Notes under the pieces: model-generated | The model's database searches: none | What the model was told of the DNA's origin: nothing | The model's input: only the letters and a program-made list of their open reading frames with translations | In this document: piece after piece, positions 37,536-45,201 of the stretch | How positions within the stretch are numbered: the stretch's first letter is position 1 | Layout: each line of letters opens with the position of its first letter | Made by a program: the position numbers and the translations under genes | Source: Gammaproteobacteria bacterium | GTDB lineage: Bacteria; Pseudomonadota; Gammaproteobacteria; Eutrophobiales; Eutrophobiaceae | Direction of reading: 5' to 3' | DNA length: 53,572 nt | Assembly: GCA_021773235.1 (NCBI GenBank) | Contig: JAJFKL010000014.1 | Span: 1 to 53,572, forward strand

Positions 37536-38828
37536 GTGAAACGTAACGTATACAGTCTGTTTGAAAAACGTGAAATGCATTCGCTTGAAGAGCAACTCGC
37601 GTTATTAGCCGAAATTTCTCAAGGCTTCTCAAGTACATTGGATATTTCACAGACCTTAAATAATGCAATTGAACAGTTCATGGAATATATGAACGCTGAA
37701 GCGGCATCAATATTCTTATTAGAAACTAATTCTCATGAACTGGTATGTGTTGAGTGTGCAGGTCCAGTTGATATAACCGGTTTAAGACTATCTTCAACAC
37801 AAGGTATTGTTGGCAAGACAGTAACAACACGCACTAGCCAGATGATTCGCGATGTGCAAAGCGATCCTGATTTTGCGAAAAAAGTTGATGTGGGATCTGG
37901 ATTTCGTACGCGTTCGATTCTTTGTGTGCCATTAACTGTTAATAATGAATGTATTGGTGCGCTGGAATTATTGAATAAAAAAAATGACGATTTGTTTGGC
38001 GATCAAGACAAGCATCTATCTATGGCGTTAGCCTCTTATGCCGCTTTAGCTATCAACAATGCTCGCATGGCAGATGCTTTGGTTGGACAAGAGCGTATGC
38101 GCAAAGAACTTGAGTTGGCGAGAGAAATACAGCTCGATCTTTTGCCCGATATATCTGATGTCACAAATTTTCCCGTTAATGGTATGAATGTGCCAGCATT
38201 AGAAGTGTCTGGTGATTTTTATGACTTTTTTAAACGTGATGATGGATTAATTTATTTCAATTTGGCTGACGTGTCTGGCAAAGGCATGAATGCGGCCATG
38301 TTAATGGCAAAAGCGAGCAGCTTATTGCATCACTTGGCCAAAGATATTAATGATCCAGGAGAACTATTAGCGAGAGTTAATGATGAGATCTGCGAAACCG
38401 TATCACATGGTATGTTTGTAACAATTGTTTCGGGTTTTATTGATACTAATACGTGTACGATTAAATTTTCTAATGCAGGACATCAACCACCATTATTTCA
38501 TCATTGTTCTGGTGAGTTTGAAGAAATAGAAGCAGGAGCACCACCGATTGGTATTTTGCCAGGGACTGAATTCCCTGTTTCTACAATTAAGCTTGATGGT
38601 GGTTCAGTCTATATCTTTACAGATGGTGTTACCGAAAGTCTGAATGATGAACAGAAATTGTTAGATGTAGGCGGCTTGATTAAATTGATCGAACAAAACT
38701 CGAAAGTAACAGCTTCAAAGCGTTTAGAAGATATTGTTGCAAAGATTCGTCAACCAAATGCAGAGCAACATGATGATATTACCTTGATGGTTATAGAGTG
38801 CTGTCTTAAATCGGGAATTACCAAATGA
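37536..38828 (+). CDS. GAF-SpoIIE (RsbU-type) protein serine phosphatase
   Basis: A 430-residue protein with the GTG start (37536), preceded by AAGG. A GAF domain (about 15-165) is followed by a short coiled coil with LELAREIQLDLLP and then a PP2C-like SpoIIE domain (about 190-430). The metal residues are kept: SGDFYDF, NLADVSGKGM, IFTDGVTE and DDITLMV. It should dephosphorylate a STAS protein when its GAF domain senses a ligand or redox state. Its stop overlaps the ATG of the following ATPase gene by 4 bases. It heads a partner-switch set that leads into the MCE transporter genes. Confidence 0.9.
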   Translation: MKRNVYSLFEKREMHSLEEQLALLAEISQGFSSTLDISQTLNNAIEQFMEYMNAEAASIFLLETNSHELVCVECAGPVDITGLRLSSTQGIVGKTVTTRTSQMIRDVQSDPDFAKKVDVGSGFRTRSILCVPLTVNNECIGALELLNKKNDDLFGDQDKHLSMALASYAALAINNARMADALVGQERMRKELELAREIQLDLLPDISDVTNFPVNGMNVPALEVSGDFYDFFKRDDGLIYFNLADVSGKGMNAAMLMAKASSLLHHLAKDINDPGELLARVNDEICETVSHGMFVTIVSGFIDTNTCTIKFSNAGHQPPLFHHCSGEFEEIEAGAPPIGILPGTEFPVSTIKLDGGSVYIFTDGVTESLNDEQKLLDVGGLIKLIEQNSKVTASKRLEDIVAKIRQPNAEQHDDITLMVIECCLKSGITK

Positions 38829-39241
38829 GCGTAGAAACCTTATTTGAAATTCGATTTCCTGCTAAAGCTGAGCGTTTGTGTCTGGTACGCGCTTTGGTAA
38901 AACGCACGGCCGAAGTCGTTGGTTGTTGTGCTGATTTATCAGATAAATTGGTGATAGCGGTGAACGAAGCCTGTATGAATGTTATTCAACATGCCTATCA
39001 GGGTAATGAATTGGGTGAAATTGTACTGCAAATGCTCAATAATGATGGCAAGGTTCATTTCAGGATAGTGGACTACGCAAACCCGATAGATTTAGATTCA
39101 GTACAACCTAGAGATCTTGACGATTTACGCCCGGGTGGATTAGGAACGCACTTCATTAACGAAATTATGGATGAGTGTGACAGGGGACATCTTGAGGAGG
39201 GGAATGGAAACTACCTCGAGATGACAAAAAAAATAAGTTAA
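38825..39241 (+). CDS. RsbW-like anti-sigma-factor type ATPase/kinase
   Basis: A 138-residue single HATPase_c domain of the GHKL fold. The N box has Glu48, Asn52 and His56 in AVNEACMNVIQHAY; the G box lies at about 103-110 (PGGLGTHF). The middle segment DYANPID lacks the glycines normal for a DxGxG motif, a mild oddity. Such proteins are serine kinases of a STAS partner and may also bind another target, classically a sigma factor. No sigma factor gene is near. The start overlaps the SpoIIE gene (ATGA), and the STAS gene follows after 22 bases. Confidence 0.87.
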   Translation: MSVETLFEIRFPAKAERLCLVRALVKRTAEVVGCCADLSDKLVIAVNEACMNVIQHAYQGNELGEIVLQMLNNDGKVHFRIVDYANPIDLDSVQPRDLDDLRPGGLGTHFINEIMDECDRGHLEEGNGNYLEMTKKIS

Positions 39242-39263
39242 TAATAAAATGTGAGTATTAAGC

Positions 39264-39596
39264 ATGAATATCAATACACTTGAAGGGGAAGGGTACACGA
39301 TTATTGGGCTGGAAGGAGATGTCGACCTGTCTTGTTCACCCGATGCTAGGAAGAGTATTCTTGACGTATTACAAACAAACAAAAACCTGTTAATTGATCT
39401 AGGCAAGGTAAGTTATATAGATAGTTCAGGCGTTGCCAGTTTGGTTGAAGGTTATCAGACTGCTAAAAAGCAGTCTTTAAAGTTTGGTCTGGTTGGTGTT
39501 AGTGATGCTGCAATGAGTGTTTTAAAACTAGCGCGGCTTGATAAAGTCTTTCCAATACATGATTCTGTAGCAGAGTTCGAAAAAGAGGATGCCTGA
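39264..39596 (+). CDS. STAS-domain protein (RsbV/MlaB type)
   Basis: A 110-residue single STAS domain. The phosphorylation-site loop is VSYIDSSGVASL, with Ser55 at the place phosphorylated in SpoIIAA; so it keeps the regulated Ser that is replaced by Thr in E. coli MlaB (DTGG). It overlaps the mlaE gene by 8 bases. It can therefore be the antagonist of the upstream kinase/phosphatase pair, the STAS subunit of the ABC transporter, or both. GEGYTIIGLEGDVDL is the typical first strand. The gene has an AGTATTAAGC leader with weak ribosome site. Confidence 0.87.
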   Translation: MNINTLEGEGYTIIGLEGDVDLSCSPDARKSILDVLQTNKNLLIDLGKVSYIDSSGVASLVEGYQTAKKQSLKFGLVGVSDAAMSVLKLARLDKVFPIHDSVAEFEKEDA

Positions 39597-40401
39597 TTCC
39601 GCTACTCATCCAGTAATAAACTCATTAGAACTCGTTGGTCGTTCAACTGTAAAGCTGATAGAAGAAGCGGGTTACTACTTTGCTTTATTAGTTGAATCAT
39701 TTTTCTGGATCTTGGCCGGTCCATTCATAAAACGGCCAGTAAGAATTTCATCCATCTTTTCGCAAATGATGACAATGGGAATAGCGGCATGCCCGATTGT
39801 ATTTGTCCTGTCATTTTCAATCGGCGTTATGTTAGCAATTCAAATGATTTATAACCTGAAGACGTTTGGCGCCGAATCTCAGGTTGTTGTTGGCGTTGCG
39901 TTATCAGTTACCAGAGAATTTGGTCCATTAATAACTGGCATTTTAATTGCCGGCAGGACGGGTTCATCATTGGCTGCAAAAATCGGCACGATGCAAGTAA
40001 ATCAAGAGATAGATGCATTACGCGTAATGGGTATCAATCCAGTAAGGTATCTGGTTGCTCCGGCCTTGTTTGCTATGATGATTATGGTTCCCTTATTGAC
40101 TTTTTTTTCTGATCTCGCGGGTCTGTTAGGCGGTGCGGTATATACAACTATTGAAATCGGTTTGAGTTTTGATGCTTATATGGATAGAACCTTGTCAGCC
40201 TTGGCAGTAGCAGATGTGATGCAGGGAATATTTAAGAGTCTTCTCTTTGCCTTAATTATTACTTTGGTTGGTGTTAGTAATGGTTTTTCAGTGACTGGGG
40301 GTGCTGAAGGTGTAGGTAAGGCTACAACACGCTCGGTAGTACTTTCAATTTCATATATCGTCATTGCTGATATGATTTTTACTTATTTTTTAAACCTGTA
40401 A
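39589..40401 (+). CDS. mlaE: MlaE-family ABC permease of an MCE lipid transporter
   Basis: A 270-residue inner-membrane protein with about five helices. The family traits are visible: FIKRPVRISSIFSQM, the long VGVALSVTREFGPLITGILIAGRTGSS segment (about 105-130) and KIGTMQVNQEIDALRVMGINP, the coupling-helix region that meets the ATPase. It has an N-terminal extension of about 50 residues before the first MlaE helix. The ATG overlaps the STAS gene, so the two are translationally coupled. It should work with the following ATPase and MCE genes to move phospholipid or another lipid across the envelope. Confidence 0.93.
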   Translation: MPDSATHPVINSLELVGRSTVKLIEEAGYYFALLVESFFWILAGPFIKRPVRISSIFSQMMTMGIAACPIVFVLSFSIGVMLAIQMIYNLKTFGAESQVVVGVALSVTREFGPLITGILIAGRTGSSLAAKIGTMQVNQEIDALRVMGINPVRYLVAPALFAMMIMVPLLTFFSDLAGLLGGAVYTTIEIGLSFDAYMDRTLSALAVADVMQGIFKSLLFALIITLVGVSNGFSVTGGAEGVGKATTRSVVLSISYIVIADMIFTYFLNL

Positions 40402-40405
40402 ATTG

Positions 40406-41200
40406 ATGACTAATAGTAGCTCAGCAATCGAAGTTACCGATCTGGTAACACATTACGGTCCACGTGAGATCTTGCACGGCATTAATCTAACAATTAATGA
40501 AGGTGAGATAATGATCATTATGGGTGGTAGTGGATCGGGTAAAAGCACATTGCTACGTTATTTATTAGGTCTTGGTATTCCTACAAGCGGTAGTATCAAT
40601 TTGCTTGGCAAGGATATTACTAAAATCAGTAATACAGAAATGCATCAACTGAGACAAAACATGGGGGTAGCATTTCAGGGCGGGGCACTATTAAGTTCGA
40701 TGTCTATTGGTGAGAATGTTCAATTACCATTACGCGAACATACGCGCCTGGATGAAAAAACGATGGAAATTATGGCTAGGATGAAGCTTGAGGTTGTTAA
40801 TCTTGGTGGGTTTGAAAAATTAATGCCGGCAGAATTATCCGGAGGCATGATTAAACGCGCTGCTGTTGCTCGTGCCATTGTTATGGACCCAAAGTTGATG
40901 TTCTTTGATGAGCCTTCCGCAGGTCTTGACCCGGTTGTTTCTGCCGAATTGGATGAACTTATTTTAAATCTAAGAGATGCGATGAAAATGACGATCGTTG
41001 TTGTTACGCATGAACTTGAGAGTGCCTTTAAAATTGCTGACAGAATTACCGTGCTCGACCAAGGTAATATCCTGATGACTGATACGGTAGAAAATATCAA
41101 GAACTCTGATAATGAACGAATACAGTCATTATTAAATCGACGGCCCAGTAATGATGAAGTGCAAGCAGATGAATATTTAAATAGATTAACAGGTATGTAG
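40406..41200 (+). CDS. mlaF: MlaF-type ABC transporter ATPase
   Basis: A 264-residue ATPase with the ATG at 40406. The Walker A is GGSGSGKST (40-48), the Q-loop is in AFQGGALL, the signature is ELSGGMIKRAA, the Walker B is LMFFDEPSAGLDP and the H-loop is VTHE. The SGGM-KR variant of the signature is typical of MlaF/MKL lipid importers and exporters. The last 25 residues form the C-terminal extension that in the E. coli complex wraps the partner ATPase and contacts the STAS subunit. It lies 4 bases after mlaE. Confidence 0.95.
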   Translation: MTNSSSAIEVTDLVTHYGPREILHGINLTINEGEIMIIMGGSGSGKSTLLRYLLGLGIPTSGSINLLGKDITKISNTEMHQLRQNMGVAFQGGALLSSMSIGENVQLPLREHTRLDEKTMEIMARMKLEVVNLGGFEKLMPAELSGGMIKRAAVARAIVMDPKLMFFDEPSAGLDPVVSAELDELILNLRDAMKMTIVVVTHELESAFKIADRITVLDQGNILMTDTVENIKNSDNERIQSLLNRRPSNDEVQADEYLNRLTGM

Positions 41201-41208
41201 TAAAGATT

Positions 41209-42219
41209 ATGAAACGCGATAATATAAATTACCTTGTTGTGGGCTCTTTTGTCATCCTTGTCTTGCTTAGTTTCTTTGTATTTCTTTATCAAATAATGGG
41301 TAGTAACGGTCCGACAGAAAAATATTTTGTTACCTACAATAATGTTTCAGGTATTAAATACGGGACGCCAGTAGCGTTTGAAGGCTATCAAGTTGGGCAG
41401 GTTGAAATTATTGAACCAATACGTGATGAGGGTAAAACGAATTATCGCTTAACGCTGTCAATAGAAAAAGAGTGGCCCATTCCTGTCGACAGTATCGCCA
41501 AGATAGTCGCCTCTGGTTTACTTGCCGCTGTGACCATAGATATTGCAGAAGGAAATAGTGATGTTTTGCATGATCCAGGTTCAGAAATAACAGGAAAAGA
41601 AGCTGCTAATATATTTGCGACAGTAAACGAAGTTGCATCAGACCTTCGAGATCTTTCTCAAAGCAGCATTAAACCACTACTGGATAATTTAAATAAGCAG
41701 GTTGTATCTGTGTCAACAGAATTGACCGATATCACTAAGAATACTCTTAAGCCCTTGCTTGAAAACTTTAGTAAGCAGGTCGAGCAGACTGATATGGTTA
41801 ATAAGGTTGATACATTGATTAATAATCTGAATCAGACATCAGAAGACTTGCAAAAGGTATTTAATACTCAAAACCAGAAAAATCTGACGACTTTTTTGAA
41901 TAATATGAGTAACGCTTCAACAGGAATGAATGAGTTAGTCGCCAATATAGATGATACGAGGAAGTCTATGGATCTACTCGTGAGTAATATTGATAATGTC
42001 ATTGGAGATGTTAATTACATGCTTGAAGATAATGATGGAAAAATGAGCGCTTCACTGACCGATCTACAAAAGACCTTGTCGGTAATGTCTACGCATATAG
42101 ATGCGATCACACATCATCTCGAGGGAAGTAGTAGAAATATACATGAGTTTACGCGACAGATTAAAGAAAACCCGGGTTTGCTTATTCGAGGTTCAGCTCA
42201 AGTTGAAGAGGTTGAGTGA
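41209..42219 (+). CDS. mlaD: MCE-domain protein (MlaD-like, long helical tail)
   Basis: A 336-residue protein. One membrane helix (about 9-30) is followed by a single MCE domain (about 38-117: VSGIKYGTPVAFEGYQVGQVE and the IVASGLLAAVTIDI strand). After it comes a long, polar helical tail of about 200 residues with repeats of the type I/L-KPLL-(D/E)-N. E. coli MlaD is about 180 residues with a short tail, so this is longer, more like mycobacterial Mce or the PqiB/YebT proteins that build a needle. It probably hexamerises and spans much of the periplasm. It ends overlapping the lipoprotein gene. Confidence 0.92.
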   Translation: MKRDNINYLVVGSFVILVLLSFFVFLYQIMGSNGPTEKYFVTYNNVSGIKYGTPVAFEGYQVGQVEIIEPIRDEGKTNYRLTLSIEKEWPIPVDSIAKIVASGLLAAVTIDIAEGNSDVLHDPGSEITGKEAANIFATVNEVASDLRDLSQSSIKPLLDNLNKQVVSVSTELTDITKNTLKPLLENFSKQVEQTDMVNKVDTLINNLNQTSEDLQKVFNTQNQKNLTTFLNNMSNASTGMNELVANIDDTRKSMDLLVSNIDNVIGDVNYMLEDNDGKMSASLTDLQKTLSVMSTHIDAITHHLEGSSRNIHEFTRQIKENPGLLIRGSAQVEEVE

Positions 42220-42221
42220 TC

Positions 42222-42809
42222 ATGCGCCGTAGTATTTTATTATTTTGTTTTTTTACATTAACGGCTTGCTCTAGCCAAGCGCCATTACCAACAGATCATT
42301 ATTATCGTCTACCTGAATTAAGAGATGTTAATTCAGATGAAAAACGGGTGAGTTCAATCAGCGTCATTACCTTTCAGGCAGAAGGTCTATATCAGGAACG
42401 TGCAATTCTTTATACCGAAGATGAGATAGAGCTAAAACAATATCATTATCACCATTGGACTGACTCACCAACCCGATTACTGCAAGAACGTTTGGCCGAA
42501 AGATTACGTTTGAGTAGCATCTCAAATTTAGTTTTGAATACGTTTGAAGGTAATAGTGAGCTGATAATTAAAGGACAAATTAAAGCCTTTGAGCGATTGC
42601 AACAAATAGGGAGTGAAAGTGTTTATGTGAAATTATTGCTTCAAGTTAATTCTAATACCAAGCATACCCCAATTTTACATAAAGAGTATGTACAGACTGT
42701 GGTGTTGCCATCCAACAGTATTACGAATGCAATTAAAGCATTTGCAGAGGCAGTAGATTTAATATTTAGCGACTTCTATGACGATCTCGTTGAGATTATC
42801 AAAATGTAA
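42222..42809 (+). CDS. ABC-type transport auxiliary lipoprotein (PqiC-like)
   Basis: A 195-residue lipoprotein. The signal peptide ends in the lipobox LTAC, with modified Cys at about 16. The mature part starts SSQAPLPTDHYYRLP, the hallmark of the family (a YRL motif after the lipobox), and continues as an alpha/beta domain. Such lipoproteins face the periplasm from the outer membrane and cap MCE needles. A GTG at 42216 overlapping the mlaD stop is an alternative start. The operon has no MlaC-like soluble carrier; this lipoprotein takes its place. A strong terminator follows at 42809-42846. Confidence 0.9.
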   Translation: MRRSILLFCFFTLTACSSQAPLPTDHYYRLPELRDVNSDEKRVSSISVITFQAEGLYQERAILYTEDEIELKQYHYHHWTDSPTRLLQERLAERLRLSSISNLVLNTFEGNSELIIKGQIKAFERLQQIGSESVYVKLLLQVNSNTKHTPILHKEYVQTVVLPSNSITNAIKAFAEAVDLIFSDFYDDLVEIIKM

Positions 42810-42846
42810 AAAAAACGGGCCAATCATGTGATTGGCCCGTTTTTTA
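42809..42846. terminator. Bidirectional terminator between the MCE operon and the FHA gene
   Basis: ACGGGCCAATCA pairs with TGATTGGCCCGT around a tight loop, with an A run on the left and a T run on the right, so a U tract follows the hairpin on both strands. It ends the plus-strand MCE operon and the minus-strand FHA/PP2C operon. Confidence 0.95.
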
Positions 42847-42880
42847 TATAAAAAAGTAAGCTCAGTTTATCTTGAGATTC

Positions 42881-43576
42881 TTATGCAGATGAAAACTCCA
42901 TCTTAATACCAGCAAGTTCAATCAAGTCACTATCTTTTAATTGGTATGCCTTTGCACCGATTTGTTCACTGTTGACTAGAGGAAAACTGTTTCCTTCAAT
43001 GTGTGTCAGGAAATAGCCCTGAGGTCGACGTGAAATCACAGCTACTTGAGTGCCTGGTTTACCTAAGGTTATCAACGCCTTGGTTAATTCCAGCTCTTTA
43101 CCAGCAATTGGGCCATTTAAGACGGTTAGGCGGCCTAATGGCATACCGCCACCGGCTGGTGGCGCTGCAGCTGCAGGTGCAGCAGATTCAACAGCTTTCT
43201 CAGCAGCTTGTGCGGCAGCAACAGCAGCACTAGCCGAGCCAGGTTTGATGATCATGGTTTTTTCAAAATCATCATCATCAGCAGTTGCGTGCTCATTTAC
43301 ATATTTGAGCTCATGCTTACCAATGGCAATGACATCACCATCTTTAAGCGCATGTTTTTTAACAAGTTTACCGTTAACGTAACTACCATTTGTACTACCA
43401 AGGTCTTCCAAGAAGGAATCATCAAGTATGGTAATTACCAAGGCATGCTTACCGCTAACCGCTAGGTTATCTATTGGTATATCGTTGTCAGGCTTACGCC
43501 CTATGGTCAATCGTTCCTGATTGAGTTCGTACTCACCTTGAACGACGCCATTCATGCTCAGAACTAACTTCGCCAT
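42881..43576 (-). CDS. FHA-domain phosphothreonine-binding protein
   Basis: A 231-residue protein. FHA domain 1 spans about 20-95 with GRKPDND (Arg27), SGKH (Ser41, His44) and LGSTNGSYVNG (Ser61-Asn63-Gly64), so the phosphothreonine pocket is complete. A DDDDFEKT-type segment with a threonine, at about 102, resembles kinase-target tails. An Ala/Pro-rich linker (115-145) leads to a second, more divergent FHA-like domain (about 148-231) in which the classical residues are not clear. It is next to a PP2C phosphatase and a kinase remnant, so it likely read the kinase's phosphorylation. Confidence 0.9.
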   Translation of the reverse strand: MAKLVLSMNGVVQGEYELNQERLTIGRKPDNDIPIDNLAVSGKHALVITILDDSFLEDLGSTNGSYVNGKLVKKHALKDGDVIAIGKHELKYVNEHATADDDDFEKTMIIKPGSASAAVAAAQAAEKAVESAAPAAAAPPAGGGMPLGRLTVLNGPIAGKELELTKALITLGKPGTQVAVISRRPQGYFLTHIEGNSFPLVNSEQIGAKAYQLKDSDLIELAGIKMEFSSA

Positions 43577-43598
43577 TGCTAATTCCTATCCCCGTATT

Positions 43599-44429
43599 TC
43601 ATTTATTAAACCGATTTTTAATTTTTGTTAAAAAACCCTTGGGAGAAGAAAAATCTTCCCGGATACGCACCAATATAATTGAGGTGTTATCCTTACCCCC
43701 TCTTTTGTTCGCAAATTTCACTAATTCATCTGCTGTTTGTGCAAGATTAGCACTATATTTACTTAGGGTTAAGTGAATTTCTTCATCTTTTACTAGATCT
43801 GTTAATCCATCCGAACAAAGCAGGTAAATATCGTCTGGTAAAACCGCTTCTTCAGCCACATCAACGTCGACATCAGCTTCAATTCCCATTGCACGAGTGA
43901 CCAGATTCTTGGGCGTGTTGGCATGTGCTTCTTCTTCTGTATAGAGACCTCGATCAATCAGTTCCTGAATTAACGAGTGGTCTTTGGTGACTTGTTGTAA
44001 CTCATTGTTTCTTATTCGATAAAGTCGTGAATCGCCGACATGTGCAATGGATAATACGTTGTTGTGGAAGAGGCCGACGACGATGGTCGTTCCCATGCCC
44101 TGACATTGTGGATCTGCCTTGGCTGTATTATAAATGACTGAATTTGCATGAGTTATAGCATCGCGGATGAGTAAAGATTCATTGCAAAAACCAGTGGACT
44201 CGTCAATTTGACCACCTTTAAGTTTTTTTAGGCCATTAGTTATACCAAACAGGATATTGGTGACAGCAAGCGCGCTAGCGACTTCTCCTGCCTTATATCC
44301 ACCCATCCCGTCAGCTAGAATGACAATACCTTTACGGCCATCCGTTATTGTGCTGTCTTCATTATGTGGTCGCTTCAAGCCAACATCGGATTGATTTGCG
44401 ATTTCAAGTTTAGCTGATAAGTCCATCAT
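43599..44429 (-). CDS. PP2C-type serine/threonine phosphatase
   Basis: A 276-residue soluble PP2C. The metal-binding residues are present: HNEDS (Glu24, Asp25), LADGMGGYKAG (Asp40, Gly41), GDSRLYR, LCSDGLTDLV and GGKDNTS, in the usual order for the Stp/PrpC type. It should reverse Ser/Thr phosphorylation. Its ATG overlaps the stop of the kinase stub (ATGA), a relic of a coupled kinase-phosphatase operon. The first or second Met is possible as start. The FHA gene follows after 22 bases. Confidence 0.95.
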   Translation of the reverse strand: MMDLSAKLEIANQSDVGLKRPHNEDSTITDGRKGIVILADGMGGYKAGEVASALAVTNILFGITNGLKKLKGGQIDESTGFCNESLLIRDAITHANSVIYNTAKADPQCQGMGTTIVVGLFHNNVLSIAHVGDSRLYRIRNNELQQVTKDHSLIQELIDRGLYTEEEAHANTPKNLVTRAMGIEADVDVDVAEEAVLPDDIYLLCSDGLTDLVKDEEIHLTLSKYSANLAQTADELVKFANKRGGKDNTSIILVRIREDFSSPKGFLTKIKNRFNK

Positions 44430-44629
44430 TTATTTTTCTTTATAATATTTAGACAGTTACGTAAATCTTTCGCCAACTCTTCACCCGTTTGATAACGATC
44501 TTGAGCTAGTTTAGCTATAACTCTATCCATTATCACACTAATTTCTAGTGTATCCCGCTTTAATCCCTTATGCAGGCCTATTATTTCAGGATGTCGTTGA
44601 TTTGCAATGCTAAATACTAAGTCCGCCAA
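44426..44629 (-). pseudogene. C-terminal stub of a eukaryotic-type Ser/Thr protein kinase
   Basis: About 67 codons read from a TTG: LADLVFSIANQRHPEI, LKRDTLEISVIMDRVIAKLAQDRYQTGEELAKDLR. This is the last part of a Hanks-type kinase domain (helices G to I, with the RYQTGEELAxDL end). The ATP-binding lobe, HRD and DFG parts are absent. The frame stays open upstream to the end of the DUF4124 gene, but the codons there (44630-44720) do not look like kinase. The N-terminal two thirds have thus been lost or replaced. The stub's stop still overlaps the PP2C start. It may be translated weakly, but cannot be an active kinase. Confidence 0.75.
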
Positions 44630-44720
44630 TATTAATAGCGAAAAAGAATTAAATTGTGTTTTAGCTCTTAAATTAAACTGCAGCCACTTATTACTTAAGT
44701 AATTACGTGGGAATGCTTTG

Positions 44721-45170
44721 TCAGCATTTATTTTTCAAGTACTTTTGGTATTTCCCTACTTGAGTTTTACGTTCATCATCAGACAGGAACCTTGGGTTGT
44801 CCGGGTCATTTGTTTCTTCGTATAAGCGTGAAGCATCTTTCGTTTCCTGCAACTCCTTCCTTACTTGAGCGCACTTCAGCTCCTGTTTTTTACTTTTTTC
44901 TTGTGCTTCATTTTGTAATACTTTTTTCTCATCGCGTTCTTCTTTCAATACGCCAAGCAGTTTTAGTTGTTTCTGAGAACGTTCGATATAGTGCTGATCT
45001 TTTTCAGGTGCCTTTTGAATTTTTATTTTTTCGGCATTGTCTGTGGCAGGTTTATCGCCATAAACAACTTTTCCATCATCATCGACCCATTTATAGACTT
45101 CAGAAAATGCGGTATTGAAATAGAACAGAGGTGTCAAAAGAAAGAAGATGAACAGAAATTTATAACGCAT
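44721..45170 (-). CDS. Exported DUF4124-domain protein
   Basis: A 149-residue protein. The signal peptide covers about 1-23. The DUF4124 motif follows immediately: EVYKWVDDDGKVVYGDKP (about 24-41). The remainder is a charged, helical, possibly coiled-coil segment rich in Lys, Glu and Gln (60-120), and the chain ends in a Cys. The domain is common in proteobacterial periplasmic proteins of unknown role. It sits exactly where the missing front part of the kinase gene should be, and 31 bases after the HDOD gene. Confidence 0.85.
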   Translation of the reverse strand: MRYKFLFIFFLLTPLFYFNTAFSEVYKWVDDDGKVVYGDKPATDNAEKIKIQKAPEKDQHYIERSQKQLKLLGVLKEERDEKKVLQNEAQEKSKKQELKCAQVRKELQETKDASRLYEETNDPDNPRFLSDDERKTQVGKYQKYLKNKC

Positions 45171-45201
45171 ATTTCCTTTTCCTTGTCTGTAATAGTTAGA
45201 G

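Noticed and set aside
43003..43382. Open frames antisense to the FHA gene
   Set aside because: They mirror the Ala/Pro-rich linker and FHA1; the FHA reading has intact motifs and these have none.
44426..44629. The kinase stub as an intact small gene
   Set aside because: It begins with TTG in the middle of a kinase helix and lacks all catalytic motifs, so it is treated as a remnant.
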